Source: RZYY01 sp036794825 (GTDB taxonomy: Bacteria; Bacteroidota; Bacteroidia; Bacteroidales; 4484-276). From it: a stretch of DNA of 64,000 bases. Shown here piece after piece: positions 1-9,300 of this stretch. A program made the translations under genes and the position numbers. The notes beneath the pieces are model-generated. The model saw only the letters and a program-made list of their open reading frames with translations, ran no database searches and was not told where the DNA came from. Numbering within the stretch: position 1 is the first letter of the stretch; every line of letters starts with the position of its first letter. The stretch is taken from NCBI GenBank assembly GCA_036794825.1, contig DAIRGA010000013.1:62001-126000 (forward strand), given 5' to 3'.

Positions 1-207
1 AGCCCGATGCACGCAACCGGTATCGGCTTGGTGTTGGAAGGTGTGAGCCGGCTCGAAAAGCAGTTGGACAGAGAGGGTGGCATAACCGAAGAGAATGCGC
101 CCGTTCAGAAAGCGGCAAAACCGGAAAAAGGAGAGAAAAAGCAAAAAAAACCGATCAGCTTCCTGAAAAAGATCCAGGATTTCTTCGAAAATGATCAGGA
201 ATCCTAA
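1..207 (+). CDS. ftsA: FtsA, C-terminal end (5' truncated by window edge)
   Basis: The frame is open from base 1 and ends at 207. Visible is the last part of FtsA, the actin-like protein that tethers FtsZ to the inner membrane: the terminal ATGIGLVLEG segment of the ATPase core, a Lys/Glu-rich linker, and a C-terminal amphipathic helix (FLKKIQDFFEND) of the type FtsA uses to bind membrane. The identification rests on these features plus the position 36 bases upstream of ftsZ, the classical dcw-cluster order. An ATG at base 7 is internal to the protein and is not the start. Confidence 0.85.
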   Translation, partial: SPMHATGIGLVLEGVSRLEKQLDREGGITEENAPVQKAAKPEKGEKKQKKPISFLKKIQDFFENDQES

Positions 208-243
208 AACAAATACTAATCACTTATAAACACAAGCAAAATT

Positions 244-1902
244 ATGATTGACATGTTAGAATTTGATGCCCCAAAGCAAAGGGCTTCGATAATTAAAGTT
301 CTCGGTGTGGGCGGCGGCGGCAGCAACGCAGTTACGCACATGTACAAGCAAGGAATTAAAGGAGTTGACTTTGTGATCTGCAACACCGACTCCCAGGCGA
401 TGGACATCAGTCCGGTGCCCAACAAAATCCCGCTGGGGAGCACCGGGCTTGGCGCAGGTTCAATTCCTGACGTAGGACGTACATCGGCCGAAGAAAATAT
501 TGATGAGATCAAAAATGTGATCGCAACCAACACCAAGATGCTCTTCATCACGGCGGGCATGGGCGGAGGAACCGGAACCGGTGCAGCGCCCGTAATCGCT
601 AAGCTGGCCAGGGAAATGGGAATCCTCACCGTGGGCATCGTTACGCTTCCCTTCAATTTTGAAGGCAGAAAAAGACGCCTCCAGGCCGAAAACGGGATTG
701 AGGAACTCAAGAAAAACGTGGATACGCTGCTGATGATAAGCAACGAAAAATTGAGGGAAATCCATGGAAACCTCAAAATCTCGGAAGCTTTTGGAAAAGC
801 GGACGATATCCTAACGGTAGCCGCCAAAGGTATCGCCGAACTGATCACAGTTACCGGCTACATAAACGTGGATTTTGAAGATGTGAAAACCGTAATGAAA
901 GACAGCGGAACCGCCATCATGGGCTCGGCCACTGCAGCAGGTCCCGACCGCGCAAGGGTTGCAGTGCGGGAAGCCCTCTCATCGCCACTGCTCAACGACA
1001 ACAAGATTATCGGCGCCGGAAACATTCTGCTCTACATCTCCTCCGGTAAGGAAGAAATCACCTTCGACGAGGTTACCGAAATCACCGACTACATCCAGGA
1101 AGAGGCAGGCCAGGATGCTGAAGTAATCTGGGGTAACGGTTATGACGAATCGCTTGGCGATAAAATCAGCATCACGCTGATCGCTACCGGATTTATGTCG
1201 CCCGAAGAAATTGACGAAAACACACTTAACCGCGAGAAGAAAAAGAAAATTTATAACCTCGATGACACACTTACCACCAAACAGCCCGAAAAAACTGCTG
1301 AACCAGTGGTGTCGGTCGTAGCCGAAACAACGCCTGAATTGCAAGTTGTGGCCGTGAATGAAGTAACTGAAAATCCCGAAATCACCGAAATCACGCTGAT
1401 CAAAGCGGAACCTGTTCAGGATAAAAAGGATGAAGAGCCTGCCCGCGAATTCGACCTGGGGCTGTTTGAGAAAATTGAAAAGAGACCCGAACCTGCGCCC
1501 GAAAATCATCCAGCAGTGCAAAATGTACCTGTAAGACCTTTCAGCGAAGGGCCGCTGAAGAATTCGTCGCTACGCATCAAACACACCGTTGGCGATTTGA
1601 TTCCCCCAAGCCAGCAAATTAAGGAAACCGAAGAGAGCCGCCAGCAGAAGAGCCTTATGGATAAAAAGGCCGACGACAGAGTGGAAAAGCTCAAGAGCCT
1701 CAGCATCTTTGGGGATAAGCTGAATGAAAAAATTGATGAGATGGAAAAAGTTCCGGCCTACATGCGCCGCAACGTGCAACTCAACCCTGTCAGCCCCTCC
1801 TCCGAACCGATTGTCGCACGCTATACTTTGGGTGAAGATGAGGATGCCAACGCCGAACTCAAATCCAACGAAATCCCGTTTTTGCACAATAAGCCGGACT
1901 GA
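244..1902 (+). CDS. ftsZ: Cell division protein FtsZ
   Basis: Tubulin-like GTPase that polymerises into the cytokinetic Z ring. The N-terminal GTPase domain contains GVGGGGSNAV (about residues 21-30) and the tubulin signature GGGTGTGAAP (about 107-116), and is followed by the T7-loop domain. At 552 residues it is much longer than the roughly 380 of E. coli. The extra length is a charged, low-complexity linker (about 330-520) ending in AYMRRNVQL, which matches the Bacteroidota FtsZ C-terminal peptide that binds FtsA, plus a short acidic tail. ATG at 244 is used; ATG at 253 is an equally possible start three codons in. Directly downstream of ftsA, so probably co-transcribed. Confidence 0.97.
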   Translation: MIDMLEFDAPKQRASIIKVLGVGGGGSNAVTHMYKQGIKGVDFVICNTDSQAMDISPVPNKIPLGSTGLGAGSIPDVGRTSAEENIDEIKNVIATNTKMLFITAGMGGGTGTGAAPVIAKLAREMGILTVGIVTLPFNFEGRKRRLQAENGIEELKKNVDTLLMISNEKLREIHGNLKISEAFGKADDILTVAAKGIAELITVTGYINVDFEDVKTVMKDSGTAIMGSATAAGPDRARVAVREALSSPLLNDNKIIGAGNILLYISSGKEEITFDEVTEITDYIQEEAGQDAEVIWGNGYDESLGDKISITLIATGFMSPEEIDENTLNREKKKKIYNLDDTLTTKQPEKTAEPVVSVVAETTPELQVVAVNEVTENPEITEITLIKAEPVQDKKDEEPAREFDLGLFEKIEKRPEPAPENHPAVQNVPVRPFSEGPLKNSSLRIKHTVGDLIPPSQQIKETEESRQQKSLMDKKADDRVEKLKSLSIFGDKLNEKIDEMEKVPAYMRRNVQLNPVSPSSEPIVARYTLGEDEDANAELKSNEIPFLHNKPD

Positions 1903-1935
1903 TCAGGAAACATCAGAAACAATAATTATTCACCT

Positions 1936-2117
1936 AAACAGGATAAACAAGAAATCACAAAAAGCAAAAGACAAAATTCAGATAAAACTCAATTTTTAAA
2001 ATGACTAAAAATTCAAACAATAAGCGCATCCATGAATGAGGACCATTTTAGAATTTGAAATTTTGAAATTTCGTATTTATTTGTCATTTGATATTTGCCT
2101 TTTGAAAATTTACCAAA
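1936..2117. repeat. AT-rich intergenic repeat, copy 1
   Basis: The ftsZ-yqeY gap holds two blocks, about 1936-1990 and 2060-2117, that recur with roughly 80-85 percent identity and in the same order at 2703-2757 and 2882-2942. The blocks are rich in CAAAT/ATTTG words, and the left block is loosely complementary to the right, so the element could fold as a long AT-rich hairpin. No coding sequence is seen in it. Confidence 0.6.
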
Positions 2118-2153
2118 GCAAACAGCAACATAAACCATTAAAAACTTACACTC

Positions 2154-2609
2154 ATGGGCTTAGCTGAAAAAATAAACGACGACATCAAGCATGCCATGCT
2201 GGCAAAAGACAAACGCAAACTGGAAGCGCTTCGTGCCATAAAAGCGGCGCTGCTGCTCATCAAAACCGGCAAGGACACCAGCTCCGACGAAATTCCGGAA
2301 TCCATCGAAATACAGATGCTGCAAAAGCTGGTTAAGCAGCGCCGCGAAACTGCCATTATCTACCAGCAGCAAAACCGGCCTGATCTGGCAGAAGAAGAGC
2401 TTTTCCAGGCCACCATAATCGAAGCCTACCTGCCTGAGCAGCTTAGCGCTGATGACCTCAGGAAAATTGTACTCGAAGTAATTGCCGAAACTGGCGCTAC
2501 CAGCATCAAAGACATGGGCAGGGTTATGGGACTGGCTTCCAAAAAGCTGGCCGGTAAAGCCGACAATAAATCAATATCCGAAATCGTGAAACATGTCCTC
2601 CAGGGTTAA
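2154..2609 (+). CDS. GatB/YqeY domain protein
   Basis: A 151-residue cytosolic protein of the YqeY family, related to the tail domain of the tRNA amidotransferase subunit GatB. It starts MGLAEKINDDIKHAMLAKDK. It has the family hallmarks: a helical N-terminal half with ALRAIKAALL, the EIQMLQKLVKQRRE helix, and the C-terminal KDMGRVMGLASKKLAGKAD segment. Length is normal for the family. Its precise role is not established; the family is thought to bind RNA or act with aminoacyl-tRNA-modifying enzymes. It lies downstream of ftsZ, as in many Bacteroidota, but is separated from it by 250 bases of repeat. A terminator follows. Confidence 0.9.
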   Translation: MGLAEKINDDIKHAMLAKDKRKLEALRAIKAALLLIKTGKDTSSDEIPESIEIQMLQKLVKQRRETAIIYQQQNRPDLAEEELFQATIIEAYLPEQLSADDLRKIVLEVIAETGATSIKDMGRVMGLASKKLAGKADNKSISEIVKHVLQG

Positions 2610-2652
2610 TCATAGTTTTAATTGAGAGTGTGTTATTCATTTTTTTGCTTAG

Positions 2653-2690
2653 CGAAAAGCGGGTCTGTAATGGGTCCGCTTTCGTTTTTT
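2653..2690 (+). terminator. Rho-independent terminator after yqeY
   Basis: CGAAAAGCGG (2653-2662) pairs with CCGCTTTCG (2676-2684) with one bulged A, followed by six T residues (2685-2690). It lies 44 bases past the stop codon of the GatB/YqeY gene. Confidence 0.75.
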
Positions 2691-2702
2691 GTGAGAAACC
2701 CT

Positions 2703-2942
2703 AAACTGGATAAGCCAGAAATTACAAAATACAATAAACAAATCTCAAATAAAACTCTCCACAGGAGTCCTTCGGACAATGTACAAAGGATCAAAAATCC
2801 AAACAGTGGAAGCAGCCCTGACTGACCTGATTTCCTCCTGCAGTCAGGCAGGAATGAATGTGTAACAGTTTGATATTTGTATTTTTTAAATTTCGTATTT
2901 ATTTGTCTTTTGACATTTGTAATTTGAAAATTCTGCCAAAAA
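2703..2942. repeat. AT-rich intergenic repeat, copy 2
   Basis: Second copy of the two-block repeat found at 1936-2117; here the blocks (2703-2757 and 2882-2942) are separated by about 125 bases. That spacer contains an 8-bp inverted repeat, CCTGACTG with CAGTCAGG, near 2817-2850. Short open frames across it look non-coding because they consist of repeat sequence. Confidence 0.6.
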
Positions 2943-3006
2943 AAGCAAGAAAACCAGGAATAAGACGCTAATACATAGTCAACCCTTACCAACCCGTTTA
3001 AGTGTT

Positions 3007-3159
3007 GACTATCTCAAAGGCCAAATTGGAGACAAAATCAATGCATTGATGGCCGCAACCGGGTTCAATTTCCGCAGATTACTCCGCAAACTGAAGGCGG
3101 AGGTTATTTTTTTTTCAGCTTCAAAAAATTCTCCGCCCCAAACTCACTTTGACTTCTAA
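3007..3159 (+). pseudogene. IS5-family transposase, C-terminal remnant
   Basis: The frame from 3007 to the TAA at 3157-3159 reads DYLKGQIGDKINALMAATG, then FNFRRLLRKLK and a short tail. This is the typical C-terminal end of IS5-type DDE transposases, which end with a conserved LKG..GD.iNa...A.gfNf segment. Everything upstream, including the catalytic core, is missing. A 10-bp inverted pair (AACTCACTTT at 3141-3150, AAAGTGAGTT at 3194-3203) lies at the distal end and may belong to the old element's terminus. Decayed and inactive. Confidence 0.7.
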
Positions 3160-3225
3160 GCTTATGCTTATGACTTATATTCCCTCACTGAAAGTGAGTT
3201 GTTAAGGATCGACTGTTTAGCTTTT

Positions 3226-4692
3226 TCATTGTTTTATAATTTTATGTGTTTCGATGATATTTTCATTTTGCCTGATGGCAATTAAATAGATACCTGCGGA
3301 AAGCCCTGATAATGTAATGAGGTTGTAGCCCTGTTTAATGGTGTGTGTGCTGAACAGTTGCCCTTTTGCATTCATAATAATCAATTCGGAATCACTGCTG
3401 CTTTTCACATGCAATGTCTCTCCTACCGGTACTGGCCATATTTCAACTGAAGACCCGACTTTGTGTTGTTGCTTATTGACGCCCGTAACCACATCTGCAA
3501 GCCTTACCTTCATAAGATAGTTATCATATTTATTGGAGATGCCTGGATTCTCGCCAACAAACCCGCTTACCAGACATGATGTGTCGCTGGTAGCCAATAA
3601 ATCGAATAACCAATAACGAATATCCCCTTCGTGGGTCGAAGAGCCTTTCAAGTTGATCTCATTGTCAAACACAAAAAACCTGATGTTTTCAGCTCCCGTA
3701 AAGCTGGGGGGTATGGGTTCCCAAGTTGCAACCCAGATATTTTTCTCGTCAACAAAACCCATCCCCCTACGTTCTGGGATTCTAATGGTTTTGTCGTGGT
3801 AAACAACTGTTGATTTAAGCAATTGCATGCTTGTGCTATACAGCCTCATTTCCAGACCCTTGTCATTTGTTCCAGGCACAGAAAAGCTATTGGCTGTAAT
3901 AAAATTACCGGTGCTTAGCCAACTTGCTGTAACAGGCACCCAAAACGGGCCGTAATTGGTTTCAAGAACACCACTACCCAGGTAGTTAAATTCAAAGTCG
4001 AATTCGATCCAGGTACGAACTGAGGGTTCAATAGTTAATTGGCCAAACAAGTAAAAACCACTGTTGTCAGCATTCAGCATCAGGCTGCCTTCATTATCGT
4101 CAACATAATTAAAATAAGACCTGTAATCGAGCCTGTTGCCTTCAAGGTCATATTTTGCAAAAAAAATAAAGTGGTTATTCCCATACATAACGGTGTCAAC
4201 CACCCCTTGTAGTATCACTTCATTATCCGGAGTAAGCAGCATATTCTTCAGCCTATGCCTGGCATGGGGATGAGGCTCCAAAATACTGTCCATTTTTTCC
4301 CATATCAGCTCCAGGTCAGGGCTTATCTCGCAAACATAAGTGTATCGTGCCCGAGTGAGATAAGGTTCGTGAGCCAGTGTGCCAAAACAAAGAATGTTGC
4401 CATTGAGTTTGGGCAAGCCAAATAAAATACCATAACTGGAGTCGGGCTTAGGGGCGTATGCCTGCCCAATAATCTGCCCATCATATCTTATTTTGTATAT
4501 TACCTTAGTCCCGTGAGGGTTTTCAGAGGAAGTAGCCTTACTACCCAAAGCATAGTAGTAACCCTGGTGCTCCAAGGTTTGTACAATAGATTCACTAATT
4601 TCCGACTCTCCAAAAATCAACTCAAATGCAGATTGGGCTGTGGATGCCAAGCTAAGTAGTAGCATTAAGTATGAAATGAAAAATATCTTCAT
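3226..4692 (-). CDS. Secreted protein with T9SS C-terminal sorting domain
   Basis: A 488-residue exported protein. The N-terminus (MKIFFISYLMLLLSLASTAQ) is a clear signal peptide. The last ~80 residues form a type A T9SS sorting domain: IWPVPVGETLHV, a Gly-containing hairpin, GLSAGIYLIAI, and a basic end. The middle has no family I recognise; alternating beta-strand segments with repeated Y/F-D/N-G patterns suggest a beta-propeller-like fold, so surface binding is more likely than catalysis, but this is inference. It is followed in the same direction by the lipoprotein gene at 4735-5754, 42 bases upstream on the minus strand, so the two probably form one transcription unit. Confidence 0.75.
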   Translation of the reverse strand: MKIFFISYLMLLLSLASTAQSAFELIFGESEISESIVQTLEHQGYYYALGSKATSSENPHGTKVIYKIRYDGQIIGQAYAPKPDSSYGILFGLPKLNGNILCFGTLAHEPYLTRARYTYVCEISPDLELIWEKMDSILEPHPHARHRLKNMLLTPDNEVILQGVVDTVMYGNNHFIFFAKYDLEGNRLDYRSYFNYVDDNEGSLMLNADNSGFYLFGQLTIEPSVRTWIEFDFEFNYLGSGVLETNYGPFWVPVTASWLSTGNFITANSFSVPGTNDKGLEMRLYSTSMQLLKSTVVYHDKTIRIPERRGMGFVDEKNIWVATWEPIPPSFTGAENIRFFVFDNEINLKGSSTHEGDIRYWLFDLLATSDTSCLVSGFVGENPGISNKYDNYLMKVRLADVVTGVNKQQHKVGSSVEIWPVPVGETLHVKSSSDSELIIMNAKGQLFSTHTIKQGYNLITLSGLSAGIYLIAIRQNENIIETHKIIKQ

Positions 4693-4734
4693 GTTTGTGT
4701 TTTTATAAGATTATGAACATGATGATTCTTACAT

Positions 4735-5754
4735 TCAATCCAATTCAATCGGATAATAAGGCTCAGCGATATAATGAATTTTTATTCCGTATCTGAAAGT
4801 ACCATTGTGAAAATACTCACTAACTTCGTTAGGTGGGGGGGTAATATACCTCCAATTCCCAATCATATCAACAACATTAATCAGGCTGTACATTGAATTG
4901 AGTTCCTGATTTCGGATTTTAACAAGCAACAAGTGGCGCAGGAAGTTGTAATAATTGTTCATATCATTCCGGTAAAGGCATAGCTCAACCGGCCCTATTT
5001 CTTCTGTGCCATAAAACAGGTAATAGTCATACAGGTTATCAGGTGGATTGGGGTCGGTTTCCCTTCTTACATTAGGTTTGCCACCTTCTCTTACAATTGA
5101 GATTGGGTCAATAACAAAAAAGGTACTGCCCGGTTCAGGCAGGGTAGCATTCATGGCAATCATGAGTTGTTTGGCAGCATCTGAATCCATAAGAAACTCT
5201 CCACAGCGGCCTTCCATCTCTCCATACCACCAGTCATCACCTTCGCCAAAAGGGCCGCTAATGACTATCTCTGGCGGTGTGCCTTTCTCGCCAGTCACCA
5301 CATTGACTATAAAGACTATTTCCTCATCACTCACTGTTGCGTCTTGCAGGTTAATCATGGAGAGGCCTTTTTCTTCAAAATCAACACTCTGGTAAACAGT
5401 TGTGATTTCCCAGATCATTTGTTGGAATTTGTTCGCCAGCATCGTTAGGTTTACTTTGCCATCATTAGTAAGTTCAAGCGTAAACCCTAAAGTGTCAACT
5501 TCAAACTTCCTATAAAACTCATTTGGGAACCCATAACAATAGTTGAAAGTGGACTCAAGGTACCACAGGGCGGAATCGGCATCAATGGTTTCCATGCTTT
5601 TGAACATAGGATCCTGGTTTTGGTAATCTACCTTTTGCATAAAGCCTTTGATGCTTTTGCTGATTTTCAGGTCAAACTCATTACAAACTTGATAAGTCTG
5701 TGTTTCGTTCGATTCTTTACTGCACCCCACACCGATCACGATCAGCAATCCCAT
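4735..5754 (-). CDS. Putative lipoprotein of unknown function
   Basis: A 339-residue protein beginning MGLLIVIGVGCSKESNE: a short hydrophobic stretch ending in a lipobox-like VGC, so probably a lipoprotein. No family is recognised. As called, the signal peptide lacks the usual positive N-region. An ATG at 5792 (reading MKNLHFFNQS) is one base out of frame, and restoring a single base would yield a normal lipoprotein signal peptide, so the start may be frameshifted or misread (see findings). The gene precedes the T9SS gene at 3226-4692 and is preceded by a four-box 21-bp repeat array that looks like a regulator-binding site. Confidence 0.6.
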   Translation of the reverse strand: MGLLIVIGVGCSKESNETQTYQVCNEFDLKISKSIKGFMQKVDYQNQDPMFKSMETIDADSALWYLESTFNYCYGFPNEFYRKFEVDTLGFTLELTNDGKVNLTMLANKFQQMIWEITTVYQSVDFEEKGLSMINLQDATVSDEEIVFIVNVVTGEKGTPPEIVISGPFGEGDDWWYGEMEGRCGEFLMDSDAAKQLMIAMNATLPEPGSTFFVIDPISIVREGGKPNVRRETDPNPPDNLYDYYLFYGTEEIGPVELCLYRNDMNNYYNFLRHLLLVKIRNQELNSMYSLINVVDMIGNWRYITPPPNEVSEYFHNGTFRYGIKIHYIAEPYYPIELD

Positions 5755-5908
5755 GATTGCTGCGATTGATTGAAGAAATGTAAATTTTTCATAGGTTTAA
5801 ATTTGTTGATGATTATGTTAAAGAAAAACGTGGCGAAGATAATACGCTTTACTGCTGAAACCAAATTTTTACCTCCGAAAAATGGGCTTCTGGAAGCAGA
5901 TTATTTTC

Positions 5909-5980
5909 ATTGAATGTCGGGTTTTGAATAATGAGCGTGCGGCTTTTAATAATGAGCGTACGGTTTTGGGCAACGAACGT
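5909..5980 (-). promoter_or_regulatory. Four-box, 21-bp periodic operator array (LytTR-like)
   Basis: On the + strand, ATTGAATGT (5909-5917), AATGAGCGT (5930-5938), AATGAGCGT (5951-5959) and AACGAACGT (5972-5980) begin at exact 21-bp intervals. Read on the minus strand, the last box is ACGTTCGTT and the middle ones ACGCTCATT. Two-turn-spaced direct repeats of this form are how LytTR-type response regulators bind, and AACGTTCGT (completed by the adjacent T) fits the published LytTR consensus in full. The array lies 155-225 bases upstream of the lipoprotein gene. A single extra AATGAGCGC at 6071-6079 is off the 21-bp phase. Confidence 0.5.
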
Positions 5981-6335
5981 TTTTAATAACTTTCTTTTTG
6001 GGAAATGAAATTTGTATTTTTTCTAAATAAGGATATTAGCGTATGTGACTGAAATCCAATTATTTGGTAAAATGAGCGCATGATTATGCTTTAAAAGGTA
6101 CAATCAGAAATGTTCTTTTCGCATGATAGCTCATCCGGGGGACTGTTTTGCAAGGTTGGTAAAGCTTTTAAAGTTTTATCGGAAAAGTCATGTGAGTCAT
6201 CGGGTGAGTTGCTGCACAGACCGGGAATAGGCATTGCCCTGCGTGGAAAGCGCCAGAACATGAATTTAAAAAATGCGAACTTTGCCGGGTGAAAGTTGTT
6301 TCGTTTATCAAACCATACATTATCGCTTACTCGAG

Positions 6336-9300
6336 ATGAAAAAGATCATTTACCTAAGCTTACTATTACCTTTGAGTTTCCTTTTCAACTCAAATTTACA
6401 ATCCCAGCAGGCCGATATCATGATGCAGGGGTGGTACTGGGATTATCCCAAAACGGTGCAGGGCGCTAATTGGGCTGACACCCTGCGATTGAAGACCTCC
6501 GAGATGGGTAGCGCCGGCTTTACACTTCTGTGGCTGCCTCCGCTAAGCCGCACAGCTTCCGGAGGTTGGAGCAATGGTTATGATCCGAAGGACCTTTATG
6601 ACTACGGTGAATTTGGCCAGGGAGCAACCGGATTTGGAACACGAAGCGGGCTGGAACAGCTCATGACGGCATTAAACGGACAGAACATTAAAGCTGTTGC
6701 CGATGTGGTTTATAACCACAGAGATGGCGGTAGTGTTGAAGATAATCCCGGATTAAAGAATTATATCGTAAATTTTTATACGTGGGAAAAAGCCAATGCG
6801 GGTGCAAATCCCTTCCCTTATGACCGAATGCGGGTTGTTTTGCCGCTTGGAGGCAGCTCAGGTAATGGTGCAGGCGACTACTATTTCAAATTCAGGTCGA
6901 GGTCGCAGCACAGTAAGTTTTACAACTGGGAGTACCAGGTATATATGTGGACTGATAAAGTGGGATGGCAAAGTTTGCCAACCATTTATGAAAGCGAACC
7001 AAATGGTGGTGGAGATTGTTCTCAGCCAAATAATACTATGGCGCTGGGACGTCATATTCATGGGCAGATTGATGATGGCGGCTGTGGAATTGATGAATTC
7101 AAACTTACATTAACAGCCAGTGATTTCAATGCCACTGGTGATGCCATTTATATCCAGTTCGATAAGCGCAACAGCGGATATTCCGATCTCTACATTCACG
7201 GAATCTGGTCTGCACCCAGAAGTGCCAATATAGTGAATGACCTTTACTATCAGACCTATACCAATTACAGTTGGGTTCCCAGTGGCCAGGGACAGATGAA
7301 CTGGAGCAATTTTAAACCGAACAACAACCGCGAAACTCATCTGTCAGGTGAGTGGGATGCAATGTATTTCTATTATGACTATGATCAGTATCAAACAGAT
7401 ACACGCGATAAACTTTTTGCCTGGACACGCTGGAACTGGAGCGACATAGGAATCAGGGGCTTCAGGATGGATGCAATCAAACATTTCACACCTGAGTTTA
7501 TAGGAGATTTACTGGATAATCTATACGACAACAACATGACGCCACCGATGGTAGTTGGCGAATGGTACGGAACCAATACTGATGAGCTTGCAGGCTGGGT
7601 AAACAGCGTATATAATTACATGGATAATGATACCAAACAGGCTATCGCTCCAAAAATTTTTGATTTTTCGCTGCGCGAAGCCCTGCGACAGGCCTGCGAT
7701 CAATTCGGGTACAATGTACGCGGTGTTTTCGATGCCGGTATTGTGGATCAGGGTAAACTTAACGGACTCAACGTGGTTACTTTTGCCAATAATCACGATT
7801 TCAGGGATGGCAGTGGTTTTGCTTCGCTCATTCAGAATGATGCAATCCTGGCTTATGCCTACTTACTCACCAACAACCAGGTTGGAGTTCCTACAGTTTT
7901 TTACCCGGACTACTTTGGCTATCCGCAAAACGGCCCGAATTACCACCCTCCCTATAAAGGCGGACATAAAAATGCCATTAACCAGTTGATCAGCATTCAC
8001 AATCAATACATTTATGGTGCATCAGGAAGAACCTATCTGAACAAATGGGGAAGTGGTTTTATCAATAGCGCCGGCAACACCAACGATCAGCTGCTTGTTT
8101 ATCAATTAAAAGGCTCCTCAGGCTTTAAAGATGTGGTAGTTGCCATCAATTTCAGCGGAAGCAGGGTCCAATTCAGCCAGCAACTGGACGGTATTGCCGT
8201 GGGCACCAGACTTTCCGACCTTACTGGCAACTCAGCTCATCCGGTTGCTGTGGTGGAGGCAAGTGCCAACGGGGTTCCCAATTCGATGTGGATAGACCTT
8301 CCCGCCCGCAGCTACTCAGTATGGCGGGTAGGCGCATGGGATCTTTTTGATGGAGACAGAAGCTGGATCGGAATCAATGTCAAAGGCACTACCAGCTATT
8401 ACCGGGTTTGGAACAGCGGCGCAGGTAATTTCCAAAACCTTGACCTGGGTACTTTCACAGGCGCTGATGTGCTCAATCTGGTTGCTTACGATATCAAATC
8501 GTGGAAACAGAGTGGAGGTGATGTAACAGGAGGACAACTCTATTACACCATCTATCCTAAAGGACAAAGGCCCGTTTCACCGGTGTTTAGCAGTCAAAGC
8601 CTCAACTGGATGGAAGATATCGGAGGTTCAGGAACCGGAAATCAGAAATGGGGTTTTGACGACGCCTCAATTAACCTTTTAAGTAATCTTACTTCAGGAG
8701 AGTACACCATCGAGCTTTATTCTCAAATGAATGGTACAAGTCCCATTAAATCGGTTTACGACGCTAACAATGGAGCAAACTACAAAGCCCACTTCCGGTA
8801 TAATTACGTCAGGTCAAATGCTGATGGAAACTGGAGTGCAGCTGCCACCTGGCTCGATCAGGTAATTCCGGATAATGCCGCAATAAGCGCAGAAATTAAC
8901 CATCATGTTATTTTATCCGAAAGCAAATCCGTAAATCACCTCAAAATCTTCGGTGGCAGTCTCACCATCAGCCCTACTTTTACTTTTACGGTAGTTGGCA
9001 CAGCATCAAGTACCCTGAATGAAACAGGGTTAATCCTTCAGTCCGGCTTGTCCGGAACTGCTTCGCTCATTCATAACTCACCGGGCGTTAAGGCAACCAT
9101 CCAACGACACATTCCGGCTGCAAACTGGAGTGTTGCCGGTGAAGGCTGGCATCTGATCTCCCCACCGGTATCCGGACAGGCAATTTCTGGCGGCTGGGCT
9201 CCCTCCGGAAATGGAAATGACTACGATTTTTATGGCTGGGATGAGCCTTCTGCTACCTGGCTGAATCAAAAAGTCGGCGCAAATAATATTACCCATTTTA

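Noticed and set aside
216..848. Long minus-strand open frame across ftsZ
   Set aside because: Shadow of ftsZ; repetitive Ser/Pro-rich translation with no family features.
2622..2992. Open frames on both strands after the GatB/YqeY gene
   Set aside because: They run through the terminator and the AT-rich repeat; translation looks non-coding.
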